Below are positions 1 to 11,959 of a DNA stretch of 64,000 nucleotides, piece by piece (positions within the stretch are counted from its first letter, which is position 1; every line of letters begins with the position of its first letter). The position numbers and the translations under genes were made by a program. The notes below the pieces were generated by a model, which saw nothing but the letters and a program-made list of their open reading frames with translations, did not search any database and was not told where the DNA came from. The stretch spans positions 13,708,459-13,772,458 of the forward strand of contig JAJLRJ010000014.1 of the NCBI GenBank assembly GCA_024195265.1, read 5' to 3'. Origin of the DNA: Dendrophyllia cribrosa. Lineage: Eukaryota > Cnidaria > Anthozoa > Scleractinia > Dendrophylliidae.

Positions 1-128
1 AATTAGGAAATTCAAACATTCAATTCGGCGATTCAAACATTCAATTGGGCGATTCAAACATACAATCGGGCAATCCAAACATACAATGCGGCAATTCAAG
101 CAATTTCGGCGATCCAAACATTCAATCT
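1..128. repeat. Minisatellite, ~21-bp unit (left edge cut by window)
   Basis: Imperfect tandem copies of a unit like CAAACATTCAATTCGGCGATT fill the first 128 bases. The same unit, in the opposite orientation, makes up the arrays near 9.66-9.86 kb and 11.1-11.5 kb. Reading frames across it are artefacts of the repeat. Confidence 0.85.
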
Positions 129-1137
129 GACTCGTCCCCAGTCGTCTCTCGTTATTAGTATTTGGCGTGGAAGACTAGAACGGGCTCTTTAACGAAGGGG
201 ATGACGGGAAGGAAGAAGGGAGAAGGGAGAAACGACTGGCAGATCCTGTGTCGAAAAGTTGGCAAATCAGTCGAAAAGTTGGTATTGGCTTTTTCTGGCG
301 TTTTTTCGTACTTGTACATGTGAAGAATTGTAATACGAGTAGATCAGTGTAATTTTTGTGGTGTTGGAAGTTAAGAGAAGCTTTTTCTTCGAGTAGCCTT
401 TTGGATTTCCAAAATGGCGTTCGGCGGAGCCGGTGGAAGTGACAAAAATCCTCATCTTTCTTCTTTTATAGTAAGACTTTAACACAATATATATTTTCAC
501 GATTGAAAAGCATTGAGTTTAAGGCGTACATGCCATGTATTTTCTGTAGATGAGTGCTGCGTTGTGCATGTCTGTATTAGTCTATATTGCTGTCCGGGTG
601 TTTTAATAATTAACATATTTTTTAACCTGTATATAAAAGAGTCAGGATGATTTAAAAATTGCAAAACAAGAGAGTAGGGGGGCAAGGGCATAGGTGTTGC
701 ATAAGGGTGTCTGTATTGTTGTCAGGATATACCAAAACTATGTTTCAATATCATTTTGTTTAAGCTGTATATAAAAGATCCAGGTAGATTTCAAAACCAC
801 AAAACAAGAGGGCAGGGGCAAGGCATAGGGGGATACCAAAACTGTGTTCAAAATATAATTTGTTTATTTTGTATATTAGAGAGTCACTGGTAGATTTAAA
901 AACCACAAAACAAGAGGGCAGTGGCAAGGGCATAGGATGTTGCATTGAGGGTGTCTGTATTGTTGTCAGGATACCAAAACTATGATGAAATATATATCAT
1001 TTTGTTTACTTTAATTTGTACACGGGAGAGTCTGGTAGATTTAAAAAAAACACAAAACAAGAGGGCAGGGGCAGGGGCATAGGGTGTTGCATTGAGGGTG
1101 TTTATTGTTGTCAGGATACCAAAACTGTGTTCAAATA

Positions 1138-1329
1138 TACAGTCAAACCTCTATTAAGTGGTCACCCTTGGGGAACAGCCAACTGACCGCTTAGAGGTGA
1201 CTGCTTAAAAGAGGTCAAGTTTACAGTAAATACGAGGAGTGATTTAATTCCAGGGATTTGTTAAGTGACCACTTTATAGAGGGTGACCGCTAAATAGAGG
1301 GCTGCTTTTAAAATAGAGGTTGGACTGTA
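1138..1329. mobile_element. Tc1/mariner-type MITE (TA-flanked)
   Basis: Ends TACAGTCAAACCTCTATT and its approximate inverse AATAGAGGTTGGACTGTA, with TA at both borders. At 192 bp and with no ORF it fits a mariner-derived MITE inserted in the surrounding repeat array. Confidence 0.65.
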
Positions 1330-1939
1330 TATCATATTTTTAATTTGTATATGAGAGAGCCTGGTAGATTTAAAAAACCCAAAACAAGAGGGCAGGGACA
1401 AGGGTATAATGTGAAGAACACAAAATATGTGAAGGCAGAGAAAAGCTATACAGGGTTTGCCTTGAAAATTGAAGGTCTGTATTGCTGTCAGGATATTGAA
1501 ACTGTGTCTTAATATCATTTTGTTTAATTTCTATATAAGAGAGTCGGGTAGATTTGAAAACCACAAAATGAGAGGGTAGTGGGCAAGGGCATAAGGCGAC
1601 AAAAACAAAAACATGAAGGCAGAGAGAAAAAAATATATGTAAGGGTTTGTTCTTGTATATGAAATTTTATAACAACTGGAGGGCAAAATAGTTATGTGGA
1701 TTAGCAATGTGGACATGTTTTATGTTGCATTGATTGAGGGTGTCTGTAATGCCGTCTAGACATCAAAACTTTTTATTACATTTAATTTGTTTGATCTGTA
1801 TATCAGAGAGCCAGGCAGATTTAAAAACCACAAAACAAGTGGGTAGGGGACAAGGGCATAGGGTACCGCACCAAGGTTGCTTGTATTGCAGTCAGGATAC
1901 CAAAACTTTGTTTTAATATTTTTGTTGAATTTGTATACC

Positions 1940-2425
1940 ATTATTCGATAAAGTGCCTACCTTCAAATAATTGCCCACCCCAAATAAGTGCCCACCTCGA
2001 TTTAAGTGCCCACTCTGAAAGCCAAAAAAATTAAGCGCCCACCCCTTACCACCCTCCCCACCCACACCTCAAAAACATTTTTGTATTAGTCCATCTTGAA
2101 GTAAGAGGGTCATCAATTCTGTTCCCGAAATTGGCTTTTAATTCCTTGACTGACCGTTCAAAGTTCAGATTTTTAATGAACTGTTTATGCCTTATTCATG
2201 TTTGAGTCTGAGTTTTGTTTTATTGTTTTATTTGGTTGAAGCGAAATATACATGTTATCCTTTGTTTTGTTATTCTGTAAAAATGTCCTCATTTTCTAAA
2301 AATGTTGAAAAAATAATAAGCACCAACCCTCAAATAACCACCCACCTTGAATATGGTAAGCACCCAACCTCAAGGTCCCAAAATGAAATAAGCACCCAGG
2401 GCACTTATTGCAGTAAGTATGTTAT
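1940..2425. mobile_element. Probable MITE with GTGCCCACC sub-repeats
   Basis: Starts near TTATTCGATAAAGTGCC and ends near GGGCACTTATTGCAG. Both edges carry several copies of a short motif (AAATAAGTGCCCACC and its relatives), the same style of edge as the AATAAACGCCGC element at 23.5 kb. It interrupts the ~130-bp repeat array. Exact borders and target duplication are not resolved. Confidence 0.45.
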
Positions 2426-4487
2426 AAGAGAGTAACCACAAAATAAGAGGGTAGGGGCAAGGGCATAAGGTTAAGAAAACAAAACAAAAACAAAATATGT
2501 GAAAAAATAATATAGGGTTTGTCCTTGTAATAGTTACAGTATGTAACATCTGGAAGGCAAAATAGTAATGTTGACTAGAAAAAACTTTTTCAGGCAGATG
2601 AGGGACATACATGTACAACCCAGTACAGAAAAGCAGTGTACAAGATAATATATGAAGTACAGTTCAGTGTTGCATCGAGGGTGTCTGCATTGAAAAACTG
2701 TGATTTTGTTTAACCAGTATATGAATAAGCCACAAAACCACAAAATAAGAGGGCAAAGACATAGGGTAAAGAGAATCAAAACAAAAACAAAATATTTGAG
2801 ACAGAGAAAAATATAAAGGGTTTGCCTTTATATTTAAAAAGATTTCAACATCTGGAGGACAAAATAGGGAAGATATCAATGACGTCACCAATTGTTATTA
2901 ATGTGCCAACCAGAGCCTTATTGGCTGCCGAAACAAAGGGTTCTTTTGTTCCAGTGGCTTGTAAACAGATATAATCCCTATAGCAATGTTGACATGGTTT
3001 TGTATTTTAAAAGATTTTTTTTGAGGCAGATGAGGGACATACGACCATCAAAGCAGTGTACAAGGCAACATGAAATACTAAACAGTTTACAGAAATCAGT
3101 CTTGTATTAGCTTGTATTTAATGAAAAATAACATGACATACTGTACAGTTGATTTGCTTTCTTTGAGAAAGATGAATTTCTAAAAAAATAACTACATTTA
3201 CTATCTTCGAGTTCCTTATTATTAAGTCCATCCTTTTGGCTTCGATGGCAGTTATTTTCATGTGCTTTACTTCTCTCCCCCGACATCCCGTACAACTGTG
3301 TAGCGTTGTCTTCTTTCTTTCATAACCATACTATGTATGTATGTTCTGGTGTGAGCTGAAAGGACGCGAAGGCATGCACACTCCATTGTATCTTTAGCGA
3401 CCATTTCAAGGCCAGCACATCCCGCAACCGTTAAACATTCGTAGCCCTGAGTATATATTAAAGAAACGAACTGATATTAAAAATATTATAACACTACTTG
3501 TTCAGATTGCAACATATGCAAATCATAAAGTTTAAGCTTATAAATTATTCAAAATGCCCAATATGTAGCGTGAAAATGCGGATTAAGATAACAATAGAAG
3601 CTACAAACCTCGGTCAGGCGATGAATGGATAGCCACTGTACGTGATTTTTGGTCTCCTCGCCGATTTTTCATCATTTTGATCCAGCCCTGTTTTCTCATA
3701 AAATGCTCAACCGAGCTCGGTTCTACATAGAATATGAGGGCAAGGTAACTTCCGACTCAAAAAGGCCCGATGGAACGGCCTATTTTCCAATTTAGAATTT
3801 CACCAACGTCCGCCATTATTTCGTCCGCCATCTTGAAAACAGGATCTGCCAGTCGTCTCCCCGCTTTCCTCCTTCCCATCATACCTCGCGCTCCTCTCGT
3901 TAATTGAGAGACGACTGGGGACGAGTCAGAATCGGCAGTTCGGCGTTCGGCAACCGGCATTCAATTCGAACCGCTTGACTCTCTTAACCGCCAGAGACTG
4001 AGTACGAGGGTCGAGGTGAACTGGGGACGCAAGAGTCCTAGAATCTAGGACTTCCGGTTGTTCTGCGCAGGCTCAGAGTTTTTTCAAAATGGCGGACGTG
4101 CATCTGCAATATAAAGAACACGGTGCGCGAAAAGGCAGGATTCATGCTGTCTCATTTCAGAAGTTGGACGTTTTTCTTTTGGCGAGGAGTAGTTAGATGT
4201 TATCGTTAAACTTTCGGCAGTTTCCGAGTCGTGGATATGGTAATAATCGTCTTAATTCGTGATCAGATAGTTGGAGGCTTATGAATAAGCTTACATCAGC
4301 TGGCATTTTAAAGTTATCGTCAATTAATGCATAATGGCTAGTCTGGCCGATGCCGAGTTTTTGCATCCAGAATTCAAGGTATAGATAACAATTTAAGACC
4401 ACATTTTTAAATTTCTGGCGGGCTATTCCTGGAATCTATTTTAAATGTAAAGGTGGATTTCAGTGGAGTTTAGTTAGAATTTAATGG

Positions 4488-4837
4488 CCCTGTCACACTA
4501 TTGCGCATCGTACTGGCGTATGCCAGCGTATGAAAAATATCACTTATACGCTGTCATACGCTAGGGGTACGTTAGGCATAGGTTGTATACGTTTCAAGCA
4601 TGATCGCATACGGTGACATACGCTGGCATACGGCGAGGGAGAAAAAATTTTTTAAGCATGCTTAAAAATTTTGTGCGTATTCGGACGTATGGTTTATACG
4701 CTAAGCATACGCTGAATACGCGAGAGTTACACTAGAGGTACGTTACTCATAGGTCATTTTGTGCGTATGAAAATTATTTTATGAATTTCCATATGCAACT
4801 CATACGTTTCTCTCATACGCAATAGTGTGACAGGGCC
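4488..4837. mobile_element. 350-bp MITE with TTAAT target duplication
   Basis: Terminal inverted repeat GGCCCTGTCACACTATTGCG; the right end is its inverse. TTAAT occurs directly outside both ends. The interior repeats short CATACG/CGTATG motifs in both orientations, so the single strand would fold back extensively. No ORF. Confidence 0.75.
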
Positions 4838-6696
4838 TTAATGTGCACTGCGATACTGACCGAGATATATTTGTGTGCAAGGGCTGACCATGATATGTTA
4901 TTGATTAGATGTTATTTACAGCCTAATATCAATCTGAATGGTATTTTAATTCACAAGTCTTTGACTTCACCAAATTCACTAATGAAATCTTTTGGACATT
5001 TCAAACTTACAAGTACAATATTTCCCTTATATAAGTCTTACAAGCTTGACTAGACATTTTGAATCAATCCAAGACTGAACAGGGAAGAAAAATAAAGAGA
5101 AATGATGTCTTATGAAATGTTGAAATATGTGTTGTGGCTTTCTGTGCAACTCTTTGATAAAATCACTGTTAGCATCTACATGACTGTTTTGCTCAGGGCA
5201 GAGCATTTGCACTGTTATTGCAAAGGTCAAGGGAGATCTACAAGTAGCCCAAAAGTCAAAGAAGCTTGCAGGTGAATCAACTAGTGATAGCTAGATTTCA
5301 CTGCCACTAAATGTAATCTCTTATTACTTTATTAAATTTGGCTGCTGAAGGCCAATGTTCTCCAGTTCTGTAAACAAAAAAATATTTTTTGGGGCTTTAG
5401 CTCGTCTCTACATCAGCTCAGAGATAAGGAATTAGGGTGATTTAGATACACAAGATGAGTGTAGATGCAAAAGACATGACTGATTGAGCTCCAGCATCTG
5501 TCTTCTTGTTTTTTTTGTACATGCACTTATTTCGCTCAACAGATTCTCTGTTTCCAGAAAACTCCATTTGAGCCTCTGCAGAGATGATGGGCTTTCACAA
5601 CAGATAACAAGATCCATCGTTATCTTCAGACATGAAAATCAATTTTTGAAAACCCCTGTTAATATTTCATCCTCATAAATCCTACCAGTAAAAGTTTGTA
5701 TGTGAAGTAAAGCCAACTTTTTAGTATGAGTTCTAAGATCAGCCTAACAGGAAATGGCATCTATCTGTTCAGGTGCCACATGCAGATATATGCCACTGTC
5801 ATTGTCATTTAAAAAAAATTAAACAGCAAAATTCTTTAGAGAGAACTTGCATATTATAATTGAGATAACATCGTAATAAATTCTCACTGGGAGCCCTCAC
5901 TCCCAAAAGCCCCGGGCAAGGATAAGATATGGGAAGAAGCGAGCCCGGAGGCGAAAAGGAGCGGGAGCTAGCTAGGACGGCAACAATGGTCATCGCTGCA
6001 GGGAGGAGGGAGGGACGCCAAGCTAACGACTGGCGAACGTTTAACGAAAGGAGAATTAAACAGGCCAAAAACAGGCCTATTTATACAAAACCTGTGTGAA
6101 ACAGAACACCCGGGAGACTACGAGCGCGCAGGAATTTTTATCCTTGAATCCCGATGAGATTTGGGGCGGTTGTACGAGATGGCCCCAGTGAGAATACTAT
6201 AAAGCATGACTTTTATTGGTGCCAGTGTGGGATTAGTAAGCCTCATCACCTGAATTTGGGCCAGGCATGGAGAGTATTCATTGCAACTATGTTAGCTTCT
6301 TGCAGTTTCACAGATTGTTACAGTTCATAATAATATATATGAGCAATTTTGAGCTTTTTGAAAAACTCACTCGTGCAAATTAATCCCAAATTGAACTCGA
6401 AACCGTATGATTACCTATACTAAATACTCAGTGTGCTGGATGCATAAAGCACCATTTAAAAAAGGCTCAGCTTTATTTTGTCAGTCCTAGAAAAAGCAAG
6501 AGTAGTTGGTAAACCAACAGCTATCAGACTTGTCTTCATTACCAAACAAGGATATTTCAAACTAATTCCCCAACACACATAAATACATGGCACACACATT
6601 TTCTATAACAGAAAGCAAGTTGGAGGATAACAGCACCGCATGTACTGATCAGCATTTTGTTAGCCTGTTACACGCAGTCAGTTACTGGGATTGATC
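4838..6696. other. No gene recognised
   Basis: About 1.9 kb of moderately AT-rich sequence. Open frames are all under 90 codons and show no recognisable domain or repeat. An undetected host exon or UTR is possible but nothing supports one. Confidence 0.4.
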
Positions 6697-7440
6697 CCGG
6701 GGGAGGAGACTCCCATATAAAAATGACGGGGGTGCTCTTCGTACCTTTTAGGGGTCAAAATTTGTAGATTCTTACCGCTTGGGGTACTAAAATCTAAAAT
6801 GACCACCGTTAAAATTATCACAGTACCTTTTAGGGTATTGAGCCGAAAAAATATATACCCCTTATTCGATGGTTTAACAGATAATACGCGCGGATATTTT
6901 ACGAGATACCGAGTATTTTTTCGAGCCACGGAGGTGCGAGAAAAAAATGCGAGCAATGAGTAAAATGTTCGCACGTATTAAAATTCTTGTATTTATAATA
7001 GCTTGTGTCTTGAAACTGGGGAGAGGCTGTACCTTTCCAAACAAGCTCAGTGATTGGTTAACAAAACAATAGGTTAAACAACACAAACAATAGCCCTAGA
7101 CCTAAACACAATAGAAGCTACAGTACTACGGGGCCAATAAAAATAGAGGTCTGGAAGAGCTACAGTACTACTCTGAAACTGGGATGCTAAGGTGTAATAC
7201 GGCTATCTACTGTGTAATACCCTCGGATATTTTGCGTGTTCTCTTTCCCTTATAAGGTAAAATGACGTCACAGTCGAATAATAAGATGGAATATTACATT
7301 TATTGTTTTAGAATTGGTACTTCTTAGGGGTAAAAATTGTATTAAGCCACGCCCATCAAACGAGATTCTGGTACCTTTTAGGGTGTTTTTCTAAATTTCC
7401 GACGCGCACCCCAGTCATTTTTATGTGGAGGGGGGGAATT
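6697..7440. mobile_element. hAT-like MITE copy ('GTACCTTTTAGGG' family), interrupted
   Basis: Left part carries ACTCCCATATAAAAATGACG followed by CTTTTAGGGGTCAAAATTTG. The right part resumes at about 7290 with TTAGAATTGG and ends in a degraded inverse of the left end. The break coincides with a separate ~430-bp repeat. The family also occurs at 17.94 kb (fragment), 37.88/58.46 kb (split by the Polinton) and 58.74 kb (complete). Confidence 0.7.
6856..7285. mobile_element. ~430-bp repeat nested in the MITE; homologue at 22.65 kb
   Basis: Edges resemble CTTATTCGA and its inverse TCGAATAATAAG. The sequence matches the inverted stretch 22654-23064: shared pieces include GGTTTAACA, the CGCGCGGATATTTTACGAG region and CTTATAAGGTAAAATGACG. 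It interrupts the older MITE and provides the empty-site comparison for the hairpin MITE at 22723-22880. Confidence 0.6.
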
Positions 7441-7477
7441 GATGTGGAGGAAAAGCCAAGAAAACTGAGGAAAGAGT

Positions 7478-8690
7478 ACATACATACATACATAATCTTT
7501 ATTTACCCACGGTTTCTCCATTCATACATAATGCTCTTCCTGAGAGCCGTGCCTATAAATTACCTAATTTATTAGAAAATACGAAATAAAATTGATAAGT
7601 TAACTAAGGTAATAAAAATGTAAAAACAAGGTCACTAAGTTAATTTTATTTGTACTAAAAATTTCTTCTCAAAATGTATCATTTAATTATGTTTTTAAAA
7701 GCTGTAACGTTCGGCTGAGTTTTAGCATTACTGGGGAGGCTATTCCAAAGTACAGAGCCTCTATACTGATAGCTGTTTTTGCCAGCTTCGCTGTTTGGTC
7801 TAGGCACAAACAAATTTTCTGATGAATTTCTCAGGTTGTAAGAATGGATAATGTTTGTATTTTCAAACAAATTTGTCAGGTAATTTGGAGTGCCTCCATT
7901 TAGCGTTTTATACATTAGTATTGCTAATTGTTTTGATCTTCTTTCTTCAAGATTATCCCAGACTAGTTCATCCAGTAATTCAGCCGAACGTTTATCATAA
8001 TTGGAAAAGGTGATCACTCTAGCAGCTCTGTTTTGGAGACTTTGGAGTGTATCAGACAATCTCTTTCCACATGTTCCCCAAATTGCGCTACAATAATCAA
8101 AATATGGCAGCACAAGGGAATTATACATTGTAGTCAGGGTTTCATTTGGAACGAGATGCCTTACTCTTTTCAGCGCGCCAATTCCTCCCGAATGACCTTT
8201 TTACTAATTTTGTCTATATGTTCTTTCCAAGTAAGGGGTTGATCTATCTCTACTCCGAGATATTTATATGTCAATTCCCTTTTCAGTGATTTATTATCTA
8301 CTTGAATTTGGAAAGGATAATCCAGGTTTCTGATCTTATTTTGACTGGCTATTATCATGTACTTTGTTTTGACGACATTTAAGCTAAGCTTATTTGCTTT
8401 TAACCATTTATGTACTTCATGCATATCCTGATTTAATTTTTGTTCTAGAACGCTTTCATTTGCATTAGCAACAGTCAAACTTGTATCATCCGCATACATA
8501 CGTACGCTGGAATTTAGATCACAAGCAGGTAGATCATTAATATAGACAATGAAAAGCAGTGGCCCCAGTATCGATCCTTGGGGTATTCCACATTTAATTT
8601 CACAACTATCTGACAGTACGCCATCCACAGCTGTTATTTGTTTTCTATCTATTAGATAGGAGTCCTTCCAATCGATTTCCTTTGGTCACA
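7478..8690 (-). pseudogene. 5'-truncated non-LTR (LINE) retrotransposon, C-terminal RT region
   Basis: Two consecutive minus-strand frames (8170-8628 and 7679-8128) encode the end of a LINE reverse transcriptase. The first has the B-motif region GIPQGSILGPLLF, the catalytic YADD box (MYADDTSL), and thumb-like sequence ending KYLGVEIDQPLTWKEHI. The second has the usual C-terminal tail (LVLPYFDYCSAIWG ... GSVLWNSLP). A frame change separates them near 8130-8170. The upstream RT and endonuclease are missing beyond about 8690, typical 5' truncation. The 3' end carries a TACATA-type microsatellite tail (7477-7494). Closest in style to CR1/L2/jockey-like elements; the clade is not resolved. Confidence 0.85.
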
Positions 8691-9655
8691 ATGTAGGGTC
8701 CAAGTATGTGCATTATACTCTTTCACATTCAAACTTGGTTTCAAGGGCACTTAGGATGTACTTCTAACCCAAGTGTGAAACCACTTGTATGGAAACACTT
8801 TGTTATAAAAACAACAAATTAATTAGAAAAATGAAGTGAACCACCATAACGCTTATTTAACCTTTGGTAATAATGAAGTGTCTCCAGTGGAATTAAAGGG
8901 TCGCAAGACAGTCCATCACTGATGGTTAAGAAATGTTATCTCAAAAATATATTTTCAAATCTGCTAAAATGCAGTGCAGTTCACAATCGTTTATACAGGA
9001 ATGTAATGAAATAGTGAAACCAGATATGATACCCAAAAATGAACAGCTGCACGTAATATACTGGAATTCAAGAAGGGTGGCAAATTTAATCCACGAAATG
9101 TGGGTTTTGGCAGAAATAATTGAGTACCTTTGAAATTTATAAATGCACATGCCACAGTTAGTAAACCAGACCCCCGATCCAGCTGCTTTTTGCTCGTCGT
9201 GAACTGCTGCTTTATCAATATAAGGCGATTCGTTTATAATATGTTCTGATCCACAAAATAGTTTCTCCGGACACTGGCTGAAATTGATAATCCCAGGTGG
9301 TGGACTAACAACCTTAGGGAACAAAAGAATATTTTTCTCCTTTATTTTTACTGCATTAAATAAGCTCTGTCGAAGGGAATTCACAGTTTTGTGCTTCTAT
9401 TTTTCTGGGTTTTGCTTTGCCGTTTCGTCCTTTCCGTACGTTCCTTTCGTTCTTTACAGCCATTATTAGGCATAGTTTAATTAATTACAAATTCGATTGA
9501 TTTCTTTCCAGCCCAGCATTTATTTAAAACTTACTGAGAAATCATTCCCAGCTTTAGAATTTCTGTCTGACTCCCGATTCCAGATTCCAGATTCCGGATT
9601 CCTGATTTTAGGGATGTCTTCTGAAGCCTGGGTTTGAATGAATGTTTCGATTGCC
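8691..9655. other. No gene recognised
   Basis: No domain, repeat or RNA gene is recognised in this ~960-bp stretch. A short GATTCCAGATTCC-type repeat occurs near 9570-9600. The open frames do not look like protein. Confidence 0.4.
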
Positions 9656-9862
9656 GAATTGAATTGGATCGCCGAATTGAATGTTTGGATCGCCGAATTG
9701 AATGTTTGAATTGAATGTTCGAATTGAACGTTTAGATTGCCGATTTGAATGTTTGGATTGCCGAATTGAATGTTTGAACTGCCGAATTGAATGTTTAGAT
9801 TACCGAATTGAATGTTTGGAGTGCCGAATTGAATGTTTGAACTGCCGAATTGAATGTTGGCT
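9656..9862. repeat. Minisatellite, ~21-bp unit GAATGTTTGAATCGCC-type
   Basis: About nine imperfect copies. The first block (about 9712-9760) is nearly identical, in the same orientation, to the start of the array at 11110. The two therefore look like one array split by the fold-back sequence between them. Confidence 0.85.
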
Positions 9863-9876
9863 GTGGCTAAATGCCC

Positions 9877-11096
9877 GGCAGCCGGGCACGGTCTCAAATA
9901 GACTAAATGCCCGGCAGTCAGAAATTTTCACAAAATTTTCACTGAAAGGCTCTTTCAAACCTTTTGAGAGTATTCGATGTTCCTTTAGAAATGTCAAGCG
10001 CTTCCAAAAATTATTTTGCTTTTACAATTGACGAAATATCCAAGCTTGGGCATACCGTAAGATCGCTATGTTCTCGACACTTAGAAAATTTCTGCTGGGA
10101 CTCGCAGTCAGAAATTTTCACAGAGTTTCGACTGAACGTCTCACACAAACCTGTTAAGATTATTCAAAGTTCCTTTAGAAATGTCAAGCGATTCCCAAAT
10201 TTTTTTTGATTTTCCAGTTGACGAAATATCCAAGTTTGGGCATACTATAAGATAGCTATGTTCTCGACACAGACTGCCGGGTACGGCCTCAAATAGACTA
10301 AATGCCCGGCAGTAGGAAATTTTCATAGAATTTTCACTGAAAGGCTCTTTCAAACCTTTTGAGAGTATTCGATGTTCGTCATTTTTAGAAATGTCAAGCG
10401 CTTCCAAAAATTATTTTGCTTTTCCAGTTGACGAAATATTCAAGCTTGGGTATACCAAAAGATCGCTGTGTTTACGGAGACTGCCGGGCACGGCCTCAAA
10501 TTGACTAAATGCCCGGCAGTCAGAAATTTTCACAGAAGTTGACTTTAAATAATACTTTCAAATAATTTTGGGAATCGCTTGACATTTCTAAACGAACTTT
10601 GAATACTCTTAAGAGGTTTGAGTGAGACGTTCAGTCAAAATTCGATCTGTGAAAATTTCTGACTGCCGGGCATTTAGTCTATTTGAGGCCGTTCCCGGCA
10701 GTCTCCGTGAACATAGCGATCTTATAGTATGCCCAAGCTTGAATATTTCGTCAACTAGAAAAGCAAAATAATTTTTGGAATCGCTTGACATTTCTAAAGG
10801 AACTTTGAATACTCTTAAGAGGTTTGAGTGAGACGTTCAGTCGAAACTCTGTGAAAATTTCCGACTGCGAATCTCAGCAGAAATTTTCTAAGTGTCGAGA
10901 ACATAGCGATCTTACGGTATGCCCAAGCTTGGATATTTCGTCAACTGGAAAAGCAAAATAATTTTTGGAAGCGCTTGACATTTCTAAAGGAACATCGAAT
11001 ACTCTCAAAAGGTTTGAAAGAGCCTTTCAGTGAAAATTTTGTGAAAATTTCTGACTGCTGGGCATTTAGTCTATTTGAGACCGTGCCCGGCTGCCG
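9877..11096. mobile_element. Fold-back element: 1.2 kb imperfect palindrome of ~200-bp sub-repeats
   Basis: A ~200-bp unit (GGCACGGTCTCAAATAGAC ... TTAGAAATGTCAAGCG ... GACGAAATATCCAAGCTTGG) is repeated about three times left of a centre near 10.49-10.55 kb and about three times in reverse to the right. Outer ends are GCAGCCGGGCACGGTC and its inverse. Long inverted arms made of direct sub-repeats are characteristic of Foldback-type transposons. Direct minisatellite copies flank it. No coding capacity. Confidence 0.7.
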
Positions 11097-11102
11097 GTTG
11101 AA

Positions 11103-11480
11103 TATTTGAATTGATTGTTCGAATTGAACGTTTAGATTGCCGATTTGAATGTTTGGATTACCGAATTGAATGTTTGAATCGCCGATTTGAATGTTTGGAT
11201 TGCCGAATCGAATTTTTGAACTGTCGATTTAAATGTTTAGATTGCCGAATTGAATGTTTGAATCGCCGAATTGAATGTTTGAATCGCCGAATTGAGTGTT
11301 TAAATCGCCGAATTGAATGTTTGAATTGCCGAACTGAATGTTTGAATCGCCGAACTGAATGTTTAAATCGCCCAATTGAATGTTTGAATTGCCGAACTGA
11401 ATGTTTGAATTGCCCAATTGAATGTTTGAATCGCCCAATTGAATGTTTGAATCGCCGAATTGGATGTTTGAATTGAAGAA
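11103..11480. repeat. Minisatellite, ~21-bp unit
   Basis: Roughly seventeen copies of GAATGTTTGAATCGCCGAATT with scattered substitutions. The repeat is a multiple of three and mostly stop-free, so it gives long artefactual ORFs on both strands. These are not annotated as genes. Confidence 0.9.
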
Positions 11481-11959
11481 GTGCATCATTGAATTACAAG
11501 ACAGAATGATTGAATTGAAGGTTTGGATCGAAGAACAACATGTTTGAATTTTGGCGGGGATGGAACGCCATAATATAAAAACAAAGCGAGCCTTGTCTGG
11601 TGTGTACTTCGCTCTGTGTTCGTAGTCCGTTGTCTGTATTCCGCGTTCTTAACTTCGTATTTTCCCGCCACTCGTTGTGTACTCGGCCCAGTGCTCCATG
11701 GAAAGAAAAACGGCGTCCAACCGTAGTCAGTAGTCCGTAGTTGCCGTATCTTAAAGTCCCTTTTGTCTTGATCACGACGCACGAAGAATGACACCATGAC
11801 AGCGTCATCATCAAATTAAATTTCAACCAATCATCGTTTTCCGTCCAATATTGGACGGAGACATTCAAATTTCTGAGACATCGTTGCAAGCTCTCGATCC
11901 TTTCCCTCCCCCACCCCCTCCCCCCTCTCCCAAACCCGCCCCCGAGAGCTTGCTCGCAG

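Larger units (their letters stand above)
640..2900. repeat. Diverged tandem-like repeat family, unit ~125-150 bp
   Basis: The block 'CACAAAACAAGAGGGCAGGG ... GGGCATAGGGTG ... GGTGTCTGTATTG ... CAGGATACCAAAAC' recurs with small changes near 660, 800, 900, 1060, 1380, 1560, 1830, 2440 and 2740. It is interrupted by two inserted MITEs. Nothing here looks protein-coding. Confidence 0.7.
127..3929. mobile_element. 3.8 kb element with ~130-bp imperfect terminal inverted repeats
   Basis: The left end starts TCTGACTCGTCCCCAGTCG and the right end is its inverse (CGACTGGGGACGAGTCAGA). Further inward both ends share GACTGGCAGATCCTGT (near 227-245 and 3840-3856), so imperfect inverted similarity extends about 130 bp. 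No transposase is recognised, so it would be non-autonomous. It lies in minisatellite-like sequence. The interior is mostly a diverged ~130-bp repeat family plus two nested MITEs. Confidence 0.6.

Noticed and set aside
9702..11489. Repeat-encoded proteins (CLNRRIE-type and NIQFGD-type)
   Set aside because: They come from stop-free reading of a 21-bp minisatellite on both strands; no start, domain or codon pattern supports expression.
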